Shown here piece by piece: positions 35,237-44,442 of a stretch of 64,000 nt of DNA. This DNA comes from Chryseobacterium rhizosphaerae (lineage in GTDB: Bacteria > Bacteroidota > Bacteroidia > Flavobacteriales > Weeksellaceae): assembly GCF_003385455.1 (NCBI RefSeq), contig NZ_QNUF01000004.1, positions 220,604-284,603 on the forward strand. Direction: 5' to 3'. Positions within the stretch are counted from its first letter, which is position 1. Each line of letters starts with the position of its first letter. The translations under genes and the position numbers were made by a program. The notes below the pieces were generated by a model. It saw only the letters and a list, made by a program, of their open reading frames with translations. It searched no databases and had not been told where the DNA came from.

Positions 35237-37927
35237 TTATTTTATGACCAGTTTGCTATTGTATGTCCCTTTTAAAGAATTGATGCTTATAACATACACT
35301 CCTTTAGGCACATTCACATTAAACTCTTTAGTTTGATCTCCTCCACTCTGATAAGCTGAAGAATAAATCAATCTTCCGCTTGAGTCAAACATATTTACTT
35401 TCACTTCTCCTTTTAAGTTTCTGGACTTCACAAAGAAATGCCCATCACTAGGATTAGGATAAATTTTAATATCATCACCTAAAGAAGTCGTTAGTTCTTT
35501 GGTTCCTAAATTTTGGGTTTCCTGAGTACATACCTGAAGAGACCAGCCTGTGACACTGCCTGCACTACCCGGATTATTATCCGAAGCAAACAAATTCCAT
35601 GTTCCCTGCGCTTTATGTCCTTTAAAAATAGCTAAAGATTCATATGATTTATTCTCTCCCTGAACTGGTGAAGCACAAACAACATTGGCCCCTGCATCAC
35701 TGAATGTAGCAGTAATCCCTGAGTTATTCGCACAGCTACGGTTCCAGATAAGAGCAGAAGTTCCTACCGGGCTTTCAATTCCAATAGAAAGATGTCTTAT
35801 GTTTGGATGAGTAACAGTTGGAGTGACTTTAATTTTGGTAATTGTTCCATTGTTGCTAACCATTAAAGGAGCTTTTACAATAGGTGATGAAATATTAGCC
35901 CCGCCAGGTCCATCTGTAATTGCTACCGGAGTACCACTATAAGTATAAGTTGTACAATTTTCACCAGTCACAGTATAATCGATGACAAAACTTGGAGTCA
36001 TTGCATAATATATATTACCTACTGCTTCTATCATAATATAAGCATTGGATGAGGTAGAACCTGCGGGTATTGTCACTCCCTCACTACCATCATTAGGGGT
36101 ATTGGCAACAATCGTAATAAAGGTCTGCCCTCCATCTGTAGATAATTTAATATTTACATTGGCTGTATTAACCGGCGCTGCGTTTGTACCAGCAACATCC
36201 CAGGTTACAGCAAAAGCTCCTCCTGAAGATAATGATTGTCCAAATGTTGGAGCAGTCACCTGAAAAGGACCAGAACCTCCAAATACAGTAACCGTAGATA
36301 CAGCTTGCCCTATCTGGGGCTGCAGAGGATTATTATCTCTTACCGACATATTAAAGTTAAGAGGCCTTGCCACACTGGAAACAGATTCCCATCGGGTCGT
36401 TAACACACCGGACAATACAGTATTAAAATCAGGAAAATATCTTGCTGGAGTAGTGATTGGTGTCTTTGATCTGAAAGTAGGCCCCGAAGGCTTTGTAGGA
36501 AAAGCATAGGAATTGGCTGACATTTCTGCGGTAGCTGCCTGATCCGTTTGCTCTACTGTGTAGGTATAGGATGCTGTATTAGCATCAGTTGTTGTTCCTT
36601 TTAAAACAAATGGAGTTGACTTCGGGATTGTATAATTTCCACCAAGTGTTACTGAAGGTGCCGGATTTGTAAATGGTGTATTTGTACCACACATAGCTGC
36701 ATTTACAACACTTTTTATTTGATTAATACTATTGATATGATAATAATCATTAGAATTAAATTGAACATCCAAGTTTCCTCCTATGATTCCTGTATAAGCC
36801 ATAATAGTGGTACCACTGGCCGGTTCTACTTTTTGGTCCGCCTGGCCTGTATGGGAAGTATATGTATGCCCGGCACCTAACTGATGTCCCATTTCGTGAG
36901 CAACGTAGTCTATATCGAAAGTATCACCTTCTGGGAAATTGCACGAAGTATAGCCTGCGGCTTTTATATCTTCACATATCACACCTAATGAGGCTACACC
37001 ATTTGCATTTCTTTTGTCAACCAAATGTCCCATATCATAGTCTTCAGCAGGAATACGAGCAGATATGGCATAATATGCACCTGCATTATCATAGTCATTG
37101 GTATCATCTGCATCCGTTTCGTCAAACGGATCTGTTGCCGGATCCAGAAATACAATAGCATCATTACTAGCAATCAGATTAAAATGTAATGACAAATCTT
37201 TTTCAAAAACGCCATTCATTCTGGTTAAACTAGCATTCATAGCAGCGATAATCACAGCTTTTTTCTGGACATCTGTTGCTGTCGCCGGAGTTCCTGCTGC
37301 CGTTAAGTGATATTCAGCATATTCTCCGGTACAGGATAATGCCATTCTGAATATATTAAAACCGGCAGTTCTTTTATTCGCAACACCGTTTTTTTTTTCA
37401 ACAGAATTCCTCTTCATATCATCTACGGTAGAACATTCGAAAGGTTCTTTATCCTGCCCTCTTCTTGCGTTAGAATCAAATACAGCATATACTGTTCTGT
37501 CTTCCGTATAAGGTTCAATAAATTCTGATATTCCGGATCGTGTAATCATGGATGAGAATCCTACCGGAGAAAGACTGAATCTCAGATATACGGAAGGGTC
37601 TTCTATTCCTGTTCCTACATATGATTTAATATCCGGAAACTTTGCCTGTAATTCCGGAGCCATATTGGAAAATTCCCAAACCTGAAATCTTTCTAATTTT
37701 CCATTAGCGGTAGGAAGTGAAATAACAATTCCTTTTTCATTTGAAAAACGGTCAGGTGCTTTTTGTAAAGTTTGTCTAAGCTGAGCAGTATCTAACAGAT
37801 ACAGAGCGGAAAACTCCAGTTTTTCCTGATATTTTTTTACTTTCTGAGCTCTCAGCTCAGTTCTTGTCCACTGTGAAAATCCTGAAAAAGGGATCAACAG
37901 TATAAAAATAAAGAAATAATGTTTCAT
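35237..37927 (-). CDS. Secreted reprolysin-like (M12B) metalloprotease with P-domain, T9SS type A
   Basis: An 896-residue secreted protease. Signal peptide (1-19), propeptide-like region (about 25-185), metzincin catalytic domain (about 190-410) with the extended zinc motif H344-E-M-G-H348-x5-H354 ('VAHEMGHQLGAGH'), an Ig-like domain (about 550-650), a proprotein-convertase P-domain (about 655-805, 'HPNIRHLSIGIESP', 'GTWNLFASDN') and a T9SS type A sorting domain (about 820-896, 'IKIYPNPSDGHFF ... GVYVISI'). Similar proteins are annotated 'zinc-dependent metalloprotease' or 'reprolysin-like' in Chryseobacterium. Likely role: extracellular protein degradation. Single gene with its own terminator. 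Confidence 0.93.
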   Translation of the reverse strand: MKHYFFIFILLIPFSGFSQWTRTELRAQKVKKYQEKLEFSALYLLDTAQLRQTLQKAPDRFSNEKGIVISLPTANGKLERFQVWEFSNMAPELQAKFPDIKSYVGTGIEDPSVYLRFSLSPVGFSSMITRSGISEFIEPYTEDRTVYAVFDSNARRGQDKEPFECSTVDDMKRNSVEKKNGVANKRTAGFNIFRMALSCTGEYAEYHLTAAGTPATATDVQKKAVIIAAMNASLTRMNGVFEKDLSLHFNLIASNDAIVFLDPATDPFDETDADDTNDYDNAGAYYAISARIPAEDYDMGHLVDKRNANGVASLGVICEDIKAAGYTSCNFPEGDTFDIDYVAHEMGHQLGAGHTYTSHTGQADQKVEPASGTTIMAYTGIIGGNLDVQFNSNDYYHINSINQIKSVVNAAMCGTNTPFTNPAPSVTLGGNYTIPKSTPFVLKGTTTDANTASYTYTVEQTDQAATAEMSANSYAFPTKPSGPTFRSKTPITTPARYFPDFNTVLSGVLTTRWESVSSVARPLNFNMSVRDNNPLQPQIGQAVSTVTVFGGSGPFQVTAPTFGQSLSSGGAFAVTWDVAGTNAAPVNTANVNIKLSTDGGQTFITIVANTPNDGSEGVTIPAGSTSSNAYIMIEAVGNIYYAMTPSFVIDYTVTGENCTTYTYSGTPVAITDGPGGANISSPIVKAPLMVSNNGTITKIKVTPTVTHPNIRHLSIGIESPVGTSALIWNRSCANNSGITATFSDAGANVVCASPVQGENKSYESLAIFKGHKAQGTWNLFASDNNPGSAGSVTGWSLQVCTQETQNLGTKELTTSLGDDIKIYPNPSDGHFFVKSRNLKGEVKVNMFDSSGRLIYSSAYQSGGDQTKEFNVNVPKGVYVISINSLKGTYNSKLVIK

Positions 37928-38218
37928 TTAATTGTAATTTTTTGTGTATCACTAAATTACATAAAAAATTAATTGATTGAAGTTTTTTCACGATATTATG
38001 AATAAATCGCGTCTTAATTGAAGTAATCAAGAGGATAATTTTTAATCAATATCGATTTTTACAATATTTTTTCTGGATTTAGTGACAGAATTATTTTAGA
38101 AACAATCCTCTTTACAATGATACAGTATGGTATTCAAGGTTTCTATTTTCAAAAGATGCCTGGGTAGAGTCATAATATTCAGCTAAATATCAATGAATAA
38201 TAGACGCATATTGATTCT

Positions 38219-39007
38219 TTATTCTCCTACCAAACGTTCAACAAATATAGTAGCCTGTCGGGGTAATGCAGCAATATTATTTCCCGCATCTGCCGGTAAA
38301 TTGCCATTAAACACGATAGATATTCTATATACGTCTCCTACCGAATTCAGTGATAAAACAGTACTACCGGAGTCTCTTGTTTCCGGGTTATACTCTAAAT
38401 TAAGGACAGTATATGGAGAAGTTGTATCATCAAAAGGAACTCCCTTTATTGTTCCTGAATAAAACCTCGTTCTAAACTCCCCACTTTGATCTCCTGGCTG
38501 TGTGGTATCATCACTACTCAAAAAATTAGATCTCCTTACCAGCATAGAATTGCCTGTCCAAACACTGCCTATACCTGACGTATTAAAAAATTTGAATTCC
38601 AGTTTTCCACCGACTCTCCTTTCGCAATTGATTCCAAAAATAATTCCACAAGATGAATTATTTCTATACCTGATTGATATATTTCCTATATCCACCGCTT
38701 CTGTAAGATAATTAAAGGTGCCGGGAATTTCAACTTTTTTTGCTACAAATTTTATTGTCTTAATTGTTGGCGTTTCAACATCAAATTTTGCTATAGGAAC
38801 ATAGTCTACATCTCCCTGGCTATTACCCACTAAAACCCGGTCATATACATTTGTACTGTCCTTTTTATCAGCAAGTGAACGTATTCTAAGATTTCCGTTC
38901 ACATCCAGACTCCTGGTAGGAGTTACTGTATTAATACCAACTTTACCAATTTGCCCAAAAAAATGAGTATATGCTAATAGGCATAATAATAAAAAATTTA
39001 TTTTCAT
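38219..39007 (-). CDS. Exported protein of unknown function with a GINT-P-LDVNG motif
   Basis: A 262-residue protein with a signal peptide (ends near 'HFFGQ', residue 19) followed at once by 'KVGINTVTPTRSLDVNGNLRIR'-type sequence (shown in part), a motif common at the start of flavobacterial secreted proteins and resembling phage tail-fibre baseplate linkers. The rest (about 75-262) is a predicted beta-rich domain with two Cys ('NNSSCGIIFGINCERR') and no family I recognise. No T9SS sorting domain. The frame reaches a TTG at 39031, but the ATG at 39007 gives the signal peptide. Function unknown; probably envelope or surface. Confidence 0.7.
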   Translation of the reverse strand: MKINFLLLCLLAYTHFFGQIGKVGINTVTPTRSLDVNGNLRIRSLADKKDSTNVYDRVLVGNSQGDVDYVPIAKFDVETPTIKTIKFVAKKVEIPGTFNYLTEAVDIGNISIRYRNNSSCGIIFGINCERRVGGKLEFKFFNTSGIGSVWTGNSMLVRRSNFLSSDDTTQPGDQSGEFRTRFYSGTIKGVPFDDTTSPYTVLNLEYNPETRDSGSTVLSLNSVGDVYRISIVFNGNLPADAGNNIAALPRQATIFVERLVGE

Positions 39008-39430
39008 AACATTATTTTTGTGTTTATTCAAAAAATTATAACAGCGTGTTTGCCTTAAAATTTTTAATTAAGATTTTTTTATAAATTTAATTAAGAATAT
39101 TAATTATTAGAAAAAAAGCAGATACTACACAGGTACTTCACTATTCACAAATAACTAACAACCAACAACATACACCACATCCATAATACATAACGGATCC
39201 ATCCGAATAACCCAAATGCTCCAATCCAACTATCTATATTTTTATGAATAGTGCTAAAACCTGTATTTTTTACTATTCAAACTCATAGCAACATGAATAA
39301 AGTAATCCATTTTTTCCTTTACAGCTTTATTCACATGGCCTTATATAAGGTAAAAGTCTTCCAACACTTTAAAGATATATTTGGTTACAACTTTAAAAAA
39401 TTTTTATCTTTGAGGTTTAGGAGTTGTAAA
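39008..39430. other. Gene-poor region with a G-depleted tract and merR promoter
   Basis: No convincing gene. Between about 39135 and 39240 the plus strand almost lacks G (runs such as aacaaccaacaacatacacc), bounded by cactattca (about 39139) and tgaatagtg (about 39244) as a distant inverted pair. The MerR promoter occupies 39380-39412. Confidence 0.4.
39380..39412 (+). promoter_or_regulatory. Canonical promoter of the MerR gene
   Basis: TTTG (39380-39383), 21-bp spacer, TATCTTTG (39405-39412). It supports translation from the ATG at 39431, not from upstream codons. Confidence 0.72.
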
Positions 39431-39775
39431 ATGAAAATAAATTTACCTGACAAACTGTATTATTCTATAGGAGAAGTTGCAAAAGCATTCGATGTAAACA
39501 CTTCATTAATACGTTATTGGGAACAGGAATTCCCAATTATCAAACCTAAAAAGAATAGAAAAGGTAACCGCTATTTCACTCCTGAAGATATCAAGAACCT
39601 CCAGATGATCTACCATTTGGTAAAAGAAAAAGGCTATACGCTTGACGGCGCACGTGTTGCTTTGACTACCAACAGCAAAATTTCCGAAACCATTACGCTT
39701 ATTGACAGGCTTGAATTTGTAAAAGCTGAACTTATCAAGCTGAAAGAATCTTTGGGAGAAAGAGATTCTGAATAA
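39431..39775 (+). CDS. Small MerR-family transcriptional regulator
   Basis: A 114-residue MerR-type protein: winged HTH (about 8-75) with 'YYSIGEVAKAFDVNTSLIRYWE' and 'GNRYFTPEDIKNLQMIYHLV', then a short helix (about 92-112) in place of a full effector domain. This short form is widespread in Bacteroidota and resembles the SoxR/HspR-like minimal MerR proteins; the inducer is unknown. The open frame extends 180 bp upstream to a GTG at 39251, but a canonical promoter lies inside that extension and the family begins at 'MKINLPDK', so the start is set at 39431. Confidence 0.88.
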   Translation: MKINLPDKLYYSIGEVAKAFDVNTSLIRYWEQEFPIIKPKKNRKGNRYFTPEDIKNLQMIYHLVKEKGYTLDGARVALTTNSKISETITLIDRLEFVKAELIKLKESLGERDSE

Positions 39776-39963
39776 TCCTTATCCTCATAAAAGTATAGCT
39801 ACAGATTTTTTTCGTTGTTATACTTCTTATGAACCTTTAAATAATTCTAATTTTAAGGCTTTTATATGCATTTTAAAAGCTATTAAAAGGAATTTGTATG
39901 GTAAAATAGTTCATTTAATAGCCAGCCATTGCCTGGTCTTATTTTTATCAATAGGTTTACCTT

Positions 39964-41232
39964 ATGATGAGAAAAAGCTATTATCGGAAACTGGCGTTTA
40001 TGGTTTTGCTGTTGACCATCCTATTCGCCTACCAGAAATACACCAGCAGGGAAAAGAAATCTTTTCCCGAAGTGAAATTTATGATGGAGTCTTCTGCTCC
40101 CGTCAGTTTATCTGATTTTGATCCCAATACATTAAGTAAAGAACAGTGGCAACAGCTGGGATTCACAGAAAAACAGGTATCCACCATTCTTAAATACAAA
40201 GATATAGTGGGAGGCCAATTTGTTTCGAAAGATCAGTTGGAAAAATGCTATGCTATTTCTGAAGAGAAATTCAGTGAACTAAAATCCTTCATATTACTTC
40301 CCGAAACAAACGAAAAAAGCAACCCTCAAAATAGTAATCGTTTTGGAAAGAAAGCAATGGTTATTTCCGGAAAATTGAACCCTGATAAGCTTTCTGCCAA
40401 TGATTGGGTAAAAATAGGATTCAGTGAAAAACAGGCTGAAGCTATTTTAAAATATAAAAATTATCTGGGAGGCAGCTTTATCAGCAAAGAGAAGTTTAAA
40501 GAATGTTTTATCATTTCTGCCGAAAACTATACTCAACTGGATCCCTATCTCTTATTACCGGCAAAAACTCCTGAAAACCTTAAGAATCTACATAGAAATA
40601 CCGTTCTAAAATCTAAAATATCGTATCATCCCTTTGATCCCAACACCTTGGATGCAGAAGGTTGGATGGCAATGGGATTTTCTGAGAAACAGGCCAATGT
40701 TATTGTTAATTATCGAAAACGGAATCTGGAAGAAGGGTTTAAAACAGCGGAAGATCTGCAAAAGTGTTTTGTAATTTCTGCCGAAAAATTTCAGGAATTA
40801 AAGCCTTATATCCAGATAAAAGAGAAGATAAAACAACAGGAACAGACGGATTTTACAAAAACGAACCTCAACGCGATAACCTTTAAACAGCTTTTGGAAT
40901 TTGGACTGGATGAAAGAAGTGCAGGATCCATCATTGGATTTAGAAAAAAGCTGGGCGGTTTCGTGAATAAGCAACAGATTCTGGATACCTACAATATTGA
41001 TAAGGAATTGGTTCAGAAGCTGATTTCCATATGTCCGTTGGATACCTCTGCTGTTCCCAAATATTCTTTAGCAGAAGCTCCCGAAGACTGGCTTAAGAAT
41101 CACCCGTACTTTAAATATTCAGCAGACAAAATCATCTTCTACCGCATTACCTATCCTGATGATAAAAAAATATGGAAGTTTCTGAAATTAAAGCCTGAAT
41201 ATGAGGAAAGAATGAAATTATACGTAAAATAA
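39964..41232 (+). CDS. Membrane-anchored helix-hairpin-helix repeat protein (ComEA-like)
   Basis: A 422-residue protein with one N-terminal transmembrane helix (about 10-23) and then five repeats of about 60 residues: 52-112, 138-198, 223-285, 298-358 and a degenerate 366-422. Each starts '(F/L)(D/N)PN.L' and has 'GF(S/T)EKQ...I..Y(K/R)...GG.F', the ComEA-type helix-hairpin-helix pattern for non-specific DNA binding. Repeats 1-3 share a Cys at the same place (C95, C181, C268) in '(E/K)C(Y/F).IS'. The topology would put the repeats outside the cytoplasm, so DNA uptake or an envelope protein-interaction role are both possible. No other competence gene is nearby. Confidence 0.85.
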   Translation: MMRKSYYRKLAFMVLLLTILFAYQKYTSREKKSFPEVKFMMESSAPVSLSDFDPNTLSKEQWQQLGFTEKQVSTILKYKDIVGGQFVSKDQLEKCYAISEEKFSELKSFILLPETNEKSNPQNSNRFGKKAMVISGKLNPDKLSANDWVKIGFSEKQAEAILKYKNYLGGSFISKEKFKECFIISAENYTQLDPYLLLPAKTPENLKNLHRNTVLKSKISYHPFDPNTLDAEGWMAMGFSEKQANVIVNYRKRNLEEGFKTAEDLQKCFVISAEKFQELKPYIQIKEKIKQQEQTDFTKTNLNAITFKQLLEFGLDERSAGSIIGFRKKLGGFVNKQQILDTYNIDKELVQKLISICPLDTSAVPKYSLAEAPEDWLKNHPYFKYSADKIIFYRITYPDDKKIWKFLKLKPEYEERMKLYVK

Positions 41233-41299
41233 CATAAGTCTGGAAAATTGAATTTCAACTACTTATGGCTTTGGGAGATCAATTGATCTCCGATAAAAC

Positions 41300-41334
41300 T
41301 ATCCCAAAAAAGATCTATATTTTGGGATAATTTT
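41300..41334 (+). terminator. Probable terminator of the HhH protein gene
   Basis: Ten-bp stem tatcccaaaa with ttttgggata (41320-41329), 10-nt loop, followed by a T-rich stretch; between convergent genes. Confidence 0.6.
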
Positions 41335-41358
41335 TACTGTAAAACACTATTCTCAATT

Positions 41359-42582
41359 TTAGTGATGCATATAATTGCTGGGGCCATTGGTTCCCTCAAT
41401 GGATTCCGGTAATATGCCGTATCGGGTACGTAAGTTGACAGTCCCTAAGTTTTTTCCGGTATTGATATCAATTATACTAATGGTGCCGGAATTTAAGTTG
41501 GGAATATTTAGTAAATTATTCTGTACGGCTACCACTTCTTTTCCTGATTTGGTTTTGAAGAAAGCCATATGATGTGCTCCTTTATCCGCAGTAAAAGTTT
41601 TCAGCAGTTTTAGCTGAGGAAGATTGCTTAAGTCGAAGACAAGGACTTTTCCGGGATCTGCAAAACTTACATATAGTTTGTTTGTATCATCAATATACAT
41701 TTCGAGCGCCCAGCCTAATCCTTGGGTACTTCCTTCAAACACTTTAGTAAAAGCATCATATTTTTTGGTTACAGTATTATATGGAGCGATCCAGATATCA
41801 CCTCCAAGCATGGTGGTCGCAAGAGCATATTGTGGAAATTTTCCGCGTAGTAATAAAACCTCAACAGGACTGGACATATCTGTTGGAGAGTCTGCAACCT
41901 GATAGGTCTCCTTTAATTCATAGGTATTAAGGTCTAGTAACGTACAGGTATTCCCCATTCCGGTACTAAGATCCGGGTGAATGGTTGACGTTACCATCAT
42001 TAATCCTTTTTCTTCATTAATGGAGATCCCATGGGGATACATTATAAATTGATTCGGATTGTCTTGAATGGGTGCTTTAATAGTTTTGATCAGCTTATTG
42101 TTATCAGCGTTAAAAACGCCTATGCTACCATCTTTTGGACCTCCTGCCCCTCCCATAAAGGTCATAAAATATCTTCCGTCATTGGTGAAAAACAAATTTT
42201 CACCTACTGTATTTTCACCTGTATCAATAGGTGTCGCATTAATTAATTGGGGCTGCCCCTTTTGATCTCTTTCGGTTTTTATCTGATAAAGATAGCTGCC
42301 TCCCAAAGCAGTGGTAAACATTTTTTGTTCAGTATGATTATAATAAATGTGGTGAGGCAGTACCCCCACGCCCAATTCAAGCTTACTACTGATGTTTCCA
42401 AAATTGGGCGCTTCAGGATCCAGCTCTATGACAGCAAGCCCATCAGGCAATCCCTGTAAACTTCTGTAGTCAATATAAAACAAAGAATCATGGGGAAGAT
42501 CCGGGCTGTGATTATCATTGTGACAATTAGTAAGTGTTATCAAAATAACAAATAAAAGAGCTACATTAAATTGTAATTTCAT
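41359..42582 (-). CDS. Beta-propeller lipoprotein (YncE-like)
   Basis: A 407-residue envelope lipoprotein with lipobox 'LTNC' (Cys near residue 20). The mature protein shows repeated four-strand blades with phrases such as 'GVLPHHIYYNHTEQKMFTTALGG', 'YPHGISINEEKGLMMVTST' and 'GAHHMAFFKTKSGKEVVAVQNN', as in seven-bladed YncE/selenium-binding-type propellers. No catalytic motif is evident; possible ligand or metal binding through the His-rich loops ('PHH', 'YPHG', 'GAHH'). The frame extends upstream to a TTG at 42630, but the ATG at 42582 starts the lipoprotein signal. No operon partner. Confidence 0.78.
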   Translation of the reverse strand: MKLQFNVALLFVILITLTNCHNDNHSPDLPHDSLFYIDYRSLQGLPDGLAVIELDPEAPNFGNISSKLELGVGVLPHHIYYNHTEQKMFTTALGGSYLYQIKTERDQKGQPQLINATPIDTGENTVGENLFFTNDGRYFMTFMGGAGGPKDGSIGVFNADNNKLIKTIKAPIQDNPNQFIMYPHGISINEEKGLMMVTSTIHPDLSTGMGNTCTLLDLNTYELKETYQVADSPTDMSSPVEVLLLRGKFPQYALATTMLGGDIWIAPYNTVTKKYDAFTKVFEGSTQGLGWALEMYIDDTNKLYVSFADPGKVLVFDLSNLPQLKLLKTFTADKGAHHMAFFKTKSGKEVVAVQNNLLNIPNLNSGTISIIDINTGKNLGTVNLRTRYGILPESIEGTNGPSNYMHH

Positions 42583-42909
42583 GATTTTCAGGTTATAGTT
42601 GTTGTTATTATAAATATAACACATTTTCAATGAAAAGTAAAATATATTACACCACTAAGTGAAAAACAATTAAATAACCTGAGATTCCGGAATAAAAAAT
42701 AATCTTATAACTTACAACCTTATAGGTTTTAGAAATCTATAAGACTTAACCAAGCTACTCTTTGAAAATCATTAAACAACAAGAGTTCACCTATAAACTC
42801 AGGTGTTTTTGTATACAATAAAATATATGTATGCTACAAAACTTTGTAAGTAATGTAGGAAAAAGATCAAAAAAAAGAAATTGGAACTGCTAAGATAGAC
42901 GTATAGATC
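42583..42909. other. Intergenic region between the propeller gene and rluF
   Basis: No coding frame in 327 bp. Small inverted repeats are present: cttatag/ctataag (42719-42743) and cacct/aggtg followed by T (42788-42810), the latter possibly a weak plus-strand terminator with no gene to serve. Confidence 0.4.
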
Positions 42910-43632
42910 TTAGTCGATCGTTTTATTAGAATCTATCAATAAAGTGTTTAGAGTATTAAGTTCTTCATCAGTCAAATCTCTCCATTTTCCGATAGGGAGA
43001 TCCAGTTTAATGTTCATGATACGGATCCTTTTCAGCTTTTTCACCTCATAACCGAGATATTCACACATTCTTCGGATCTGTCTGTTCAGCCCCTGTGTAA
43101 GAACAATCCTAAAGTTCATATCATCAATTTTCTCCACTTCACATTTTTTGGTCACTGTATCTAAAATAGGGACCCCATTTCTCATTTTCTCCAGAAACCT
43201 TGGGTTGATAGGCTTATCTACCCGAACAATGTATTCTTTTTCGTGGTTGTTTCTCGCTCTGAGGATTTTATTGACGATATCACCATCGCTGGTTAAAAGA
43301 ATAAGCCCTTCACTGGGTTTATCCAATCTTCCGATAGGGAAAATCCTTTTAGGATAATTGATATAATCTACAATATTATTTTTTTCACGTTTGGTGTCTG
43401 TCGTGCAGACAATACCTACCGGCTTGTTGAAAGCAATATATACCGGCTTATCCTCCTGTTCTCTGATAGGCTTTCCATCTACTTCTACTACATCTTCATC
43501 TGAAACCTTCGTTCCCAGTTCAGGAATTTTACCATTAATGGTTATTCTTCCTTCTTCCAAAAGTTTATCCGCTGCTCTTCTTGAGCAGAACCCAACTTCT
43601 GATAAATATTTATTAATACGTGTTTTTTCCAT
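42910..43632 (-). CDS. rluF: 23S rRNA pseudouridine synthase, RluF type
   Basis: A 240-residue RsuA/RluF-family enzyme converting uridine to pseudouridine in 23S rRNA (U2604 in E. coli). S4 RNA-binding domain at 3-55 ('[21 protein letters not shown]') and catalytic domain with G101-R-L-D104 in '[12 protein letters not shown]', D104 being the nucleophile. '[24 protein letters not shown]' and '[11 protein letters not shown]' match RluF better than RluB/RsuA. It lies 68 bp downstream of truB on the same strand and may be the last gene of the ftsX-uppP-truB cluster. The position specificity is inferred from homology. Confidence 0.9.
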   Translation of the reverse strand: MEKTRINKYLSEVGFCSRRAADKLLEEGRITINGKIPELGTKVSDEDVVEVDGKPIREQEDKPVYIAFNKPVGIVCTTDTKREKNNIVDYINYPKRIFPIGRLDKPSEGLILLTSDGDIVNKILRARNNHEKEYIVRVDKPINPRFLEKMRNGVPILDTVTKKCEVEKIDDMNFRIVLTQGLNRQIRRMCEYLGYEVKKLKRIRIMNIKLDLPIGKWRDLTDEELNTLNTLLIDSNKTID

Positions 43633-43700
43633 TAATCTATCCCGTAACCGTTATCATTTTTATTGCCCACTGAAATGAGTATACCTTATCCATTCTTTCT

Positions 43701-44399
43701 TTACATTCCTTCAAATCGAAAATCATTGTTCAAAAACTGATCTGTAGCATCTTCAATTTTATAATCACCGATCTTAGTACGTCTCAACTGAGTCAGGTAG
43801 GCTCCTACTCCAAGCTCCTGTCCTATATCATGAGCCAGGCTTCTGATATAGGTGCCTTTTGAACAACCTACCATAAAACTAACCAAAGGAAACTCAATCT
43901 TGATATCTTTGATGTAATGAATGGTTGTTTTTCTGGATTTCATTTCAACTTCCTCTCCTGCTCTGGCAAGATTATAAGCTCTTTGACCATCAATCTTTAT
44001 GGCAGAATAAACGGGTGGCTTCTGCTCAATTTCTCCTACAAATTTTTCCAGTGCTTCTTTTACCAGTTCTTCTGATACAGCTGAAATATCCTGCTGAAGA
44101 ATCTCCGGCTTTTCGGTATCATAAGATTCTGTCTGTACCCCAATTTTAATTTCTGCCCAGTATTCTTTTGGGGCATCCTGGATTTCGGGAATATTCTTTG
44201 TGAATTTCCCACAGCATACGATAAGAAGTCCTGTTGCTCTGGGATCTAATGTTCCGGCATGCCCAATTTTAAATTTCTTGGGAAGGTCAAACTCACGTTT
44301 AAGTTTATATTTCATTTTATTGACAGCCTGGAAAGACGTCCAGTCCAAGGGTTTGTCTAATAAAAAGGTATATCCTGATTTCAGTTCTTCAGCGGTCAT
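43701..44399 (-). CDS. truB: tRNA pseudouridine(55) synthase
   Basis: A 232-residue enzyme forming pseudouridine 55 in the T-loop of tRNAs. The catalytic Asp is D52 in 'HAGTLDPRATGLL', with 'LDKPLDWTSFQAVNKMK' at the N terminus and 'KGTYIRSLAHDIGQELG' as other family motifs. It is shorter than E. coli TruB because the C-terminal PUA domain is missing, as in most Bacteroidota. It lies 43 bp downstream of uppP in the conserved envelope/translation cluster. Confidence 0.96.
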   Translation of the reverse strand: MTAEELKSGYTFLLDKPLDWTSFQAVNKMKYKLKREFDLPKKFKIGHAGTLDPRATGLLIVCCGKFTKNIPEIQDAPKEYWAEIKIGVQTESYDTEKPEILQQDISAVSEELVKEALEKFVGEIEQKPPVYSAIKIDGQRAYNLARAGEEVEMKSRKTTIHYIKDIKIEFPLVSFMVGCSKGTYIRSLAHDIGQELGVGAYLTQLRRTKIGDYKIEDATDQFLNNDFRFEGM

Positions 44400-44442
44400 G
44401 AATGGTAGCGACTAAGCAATTAATAATGAATGAATGTTTTGT

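Noticed and set aside
39251..39430. 60-codon N-terminal extension of the MerR gene
   Set aside because: A canonical promoter lies inside it (39380-39412) and the family starts at the ATG at 39431.
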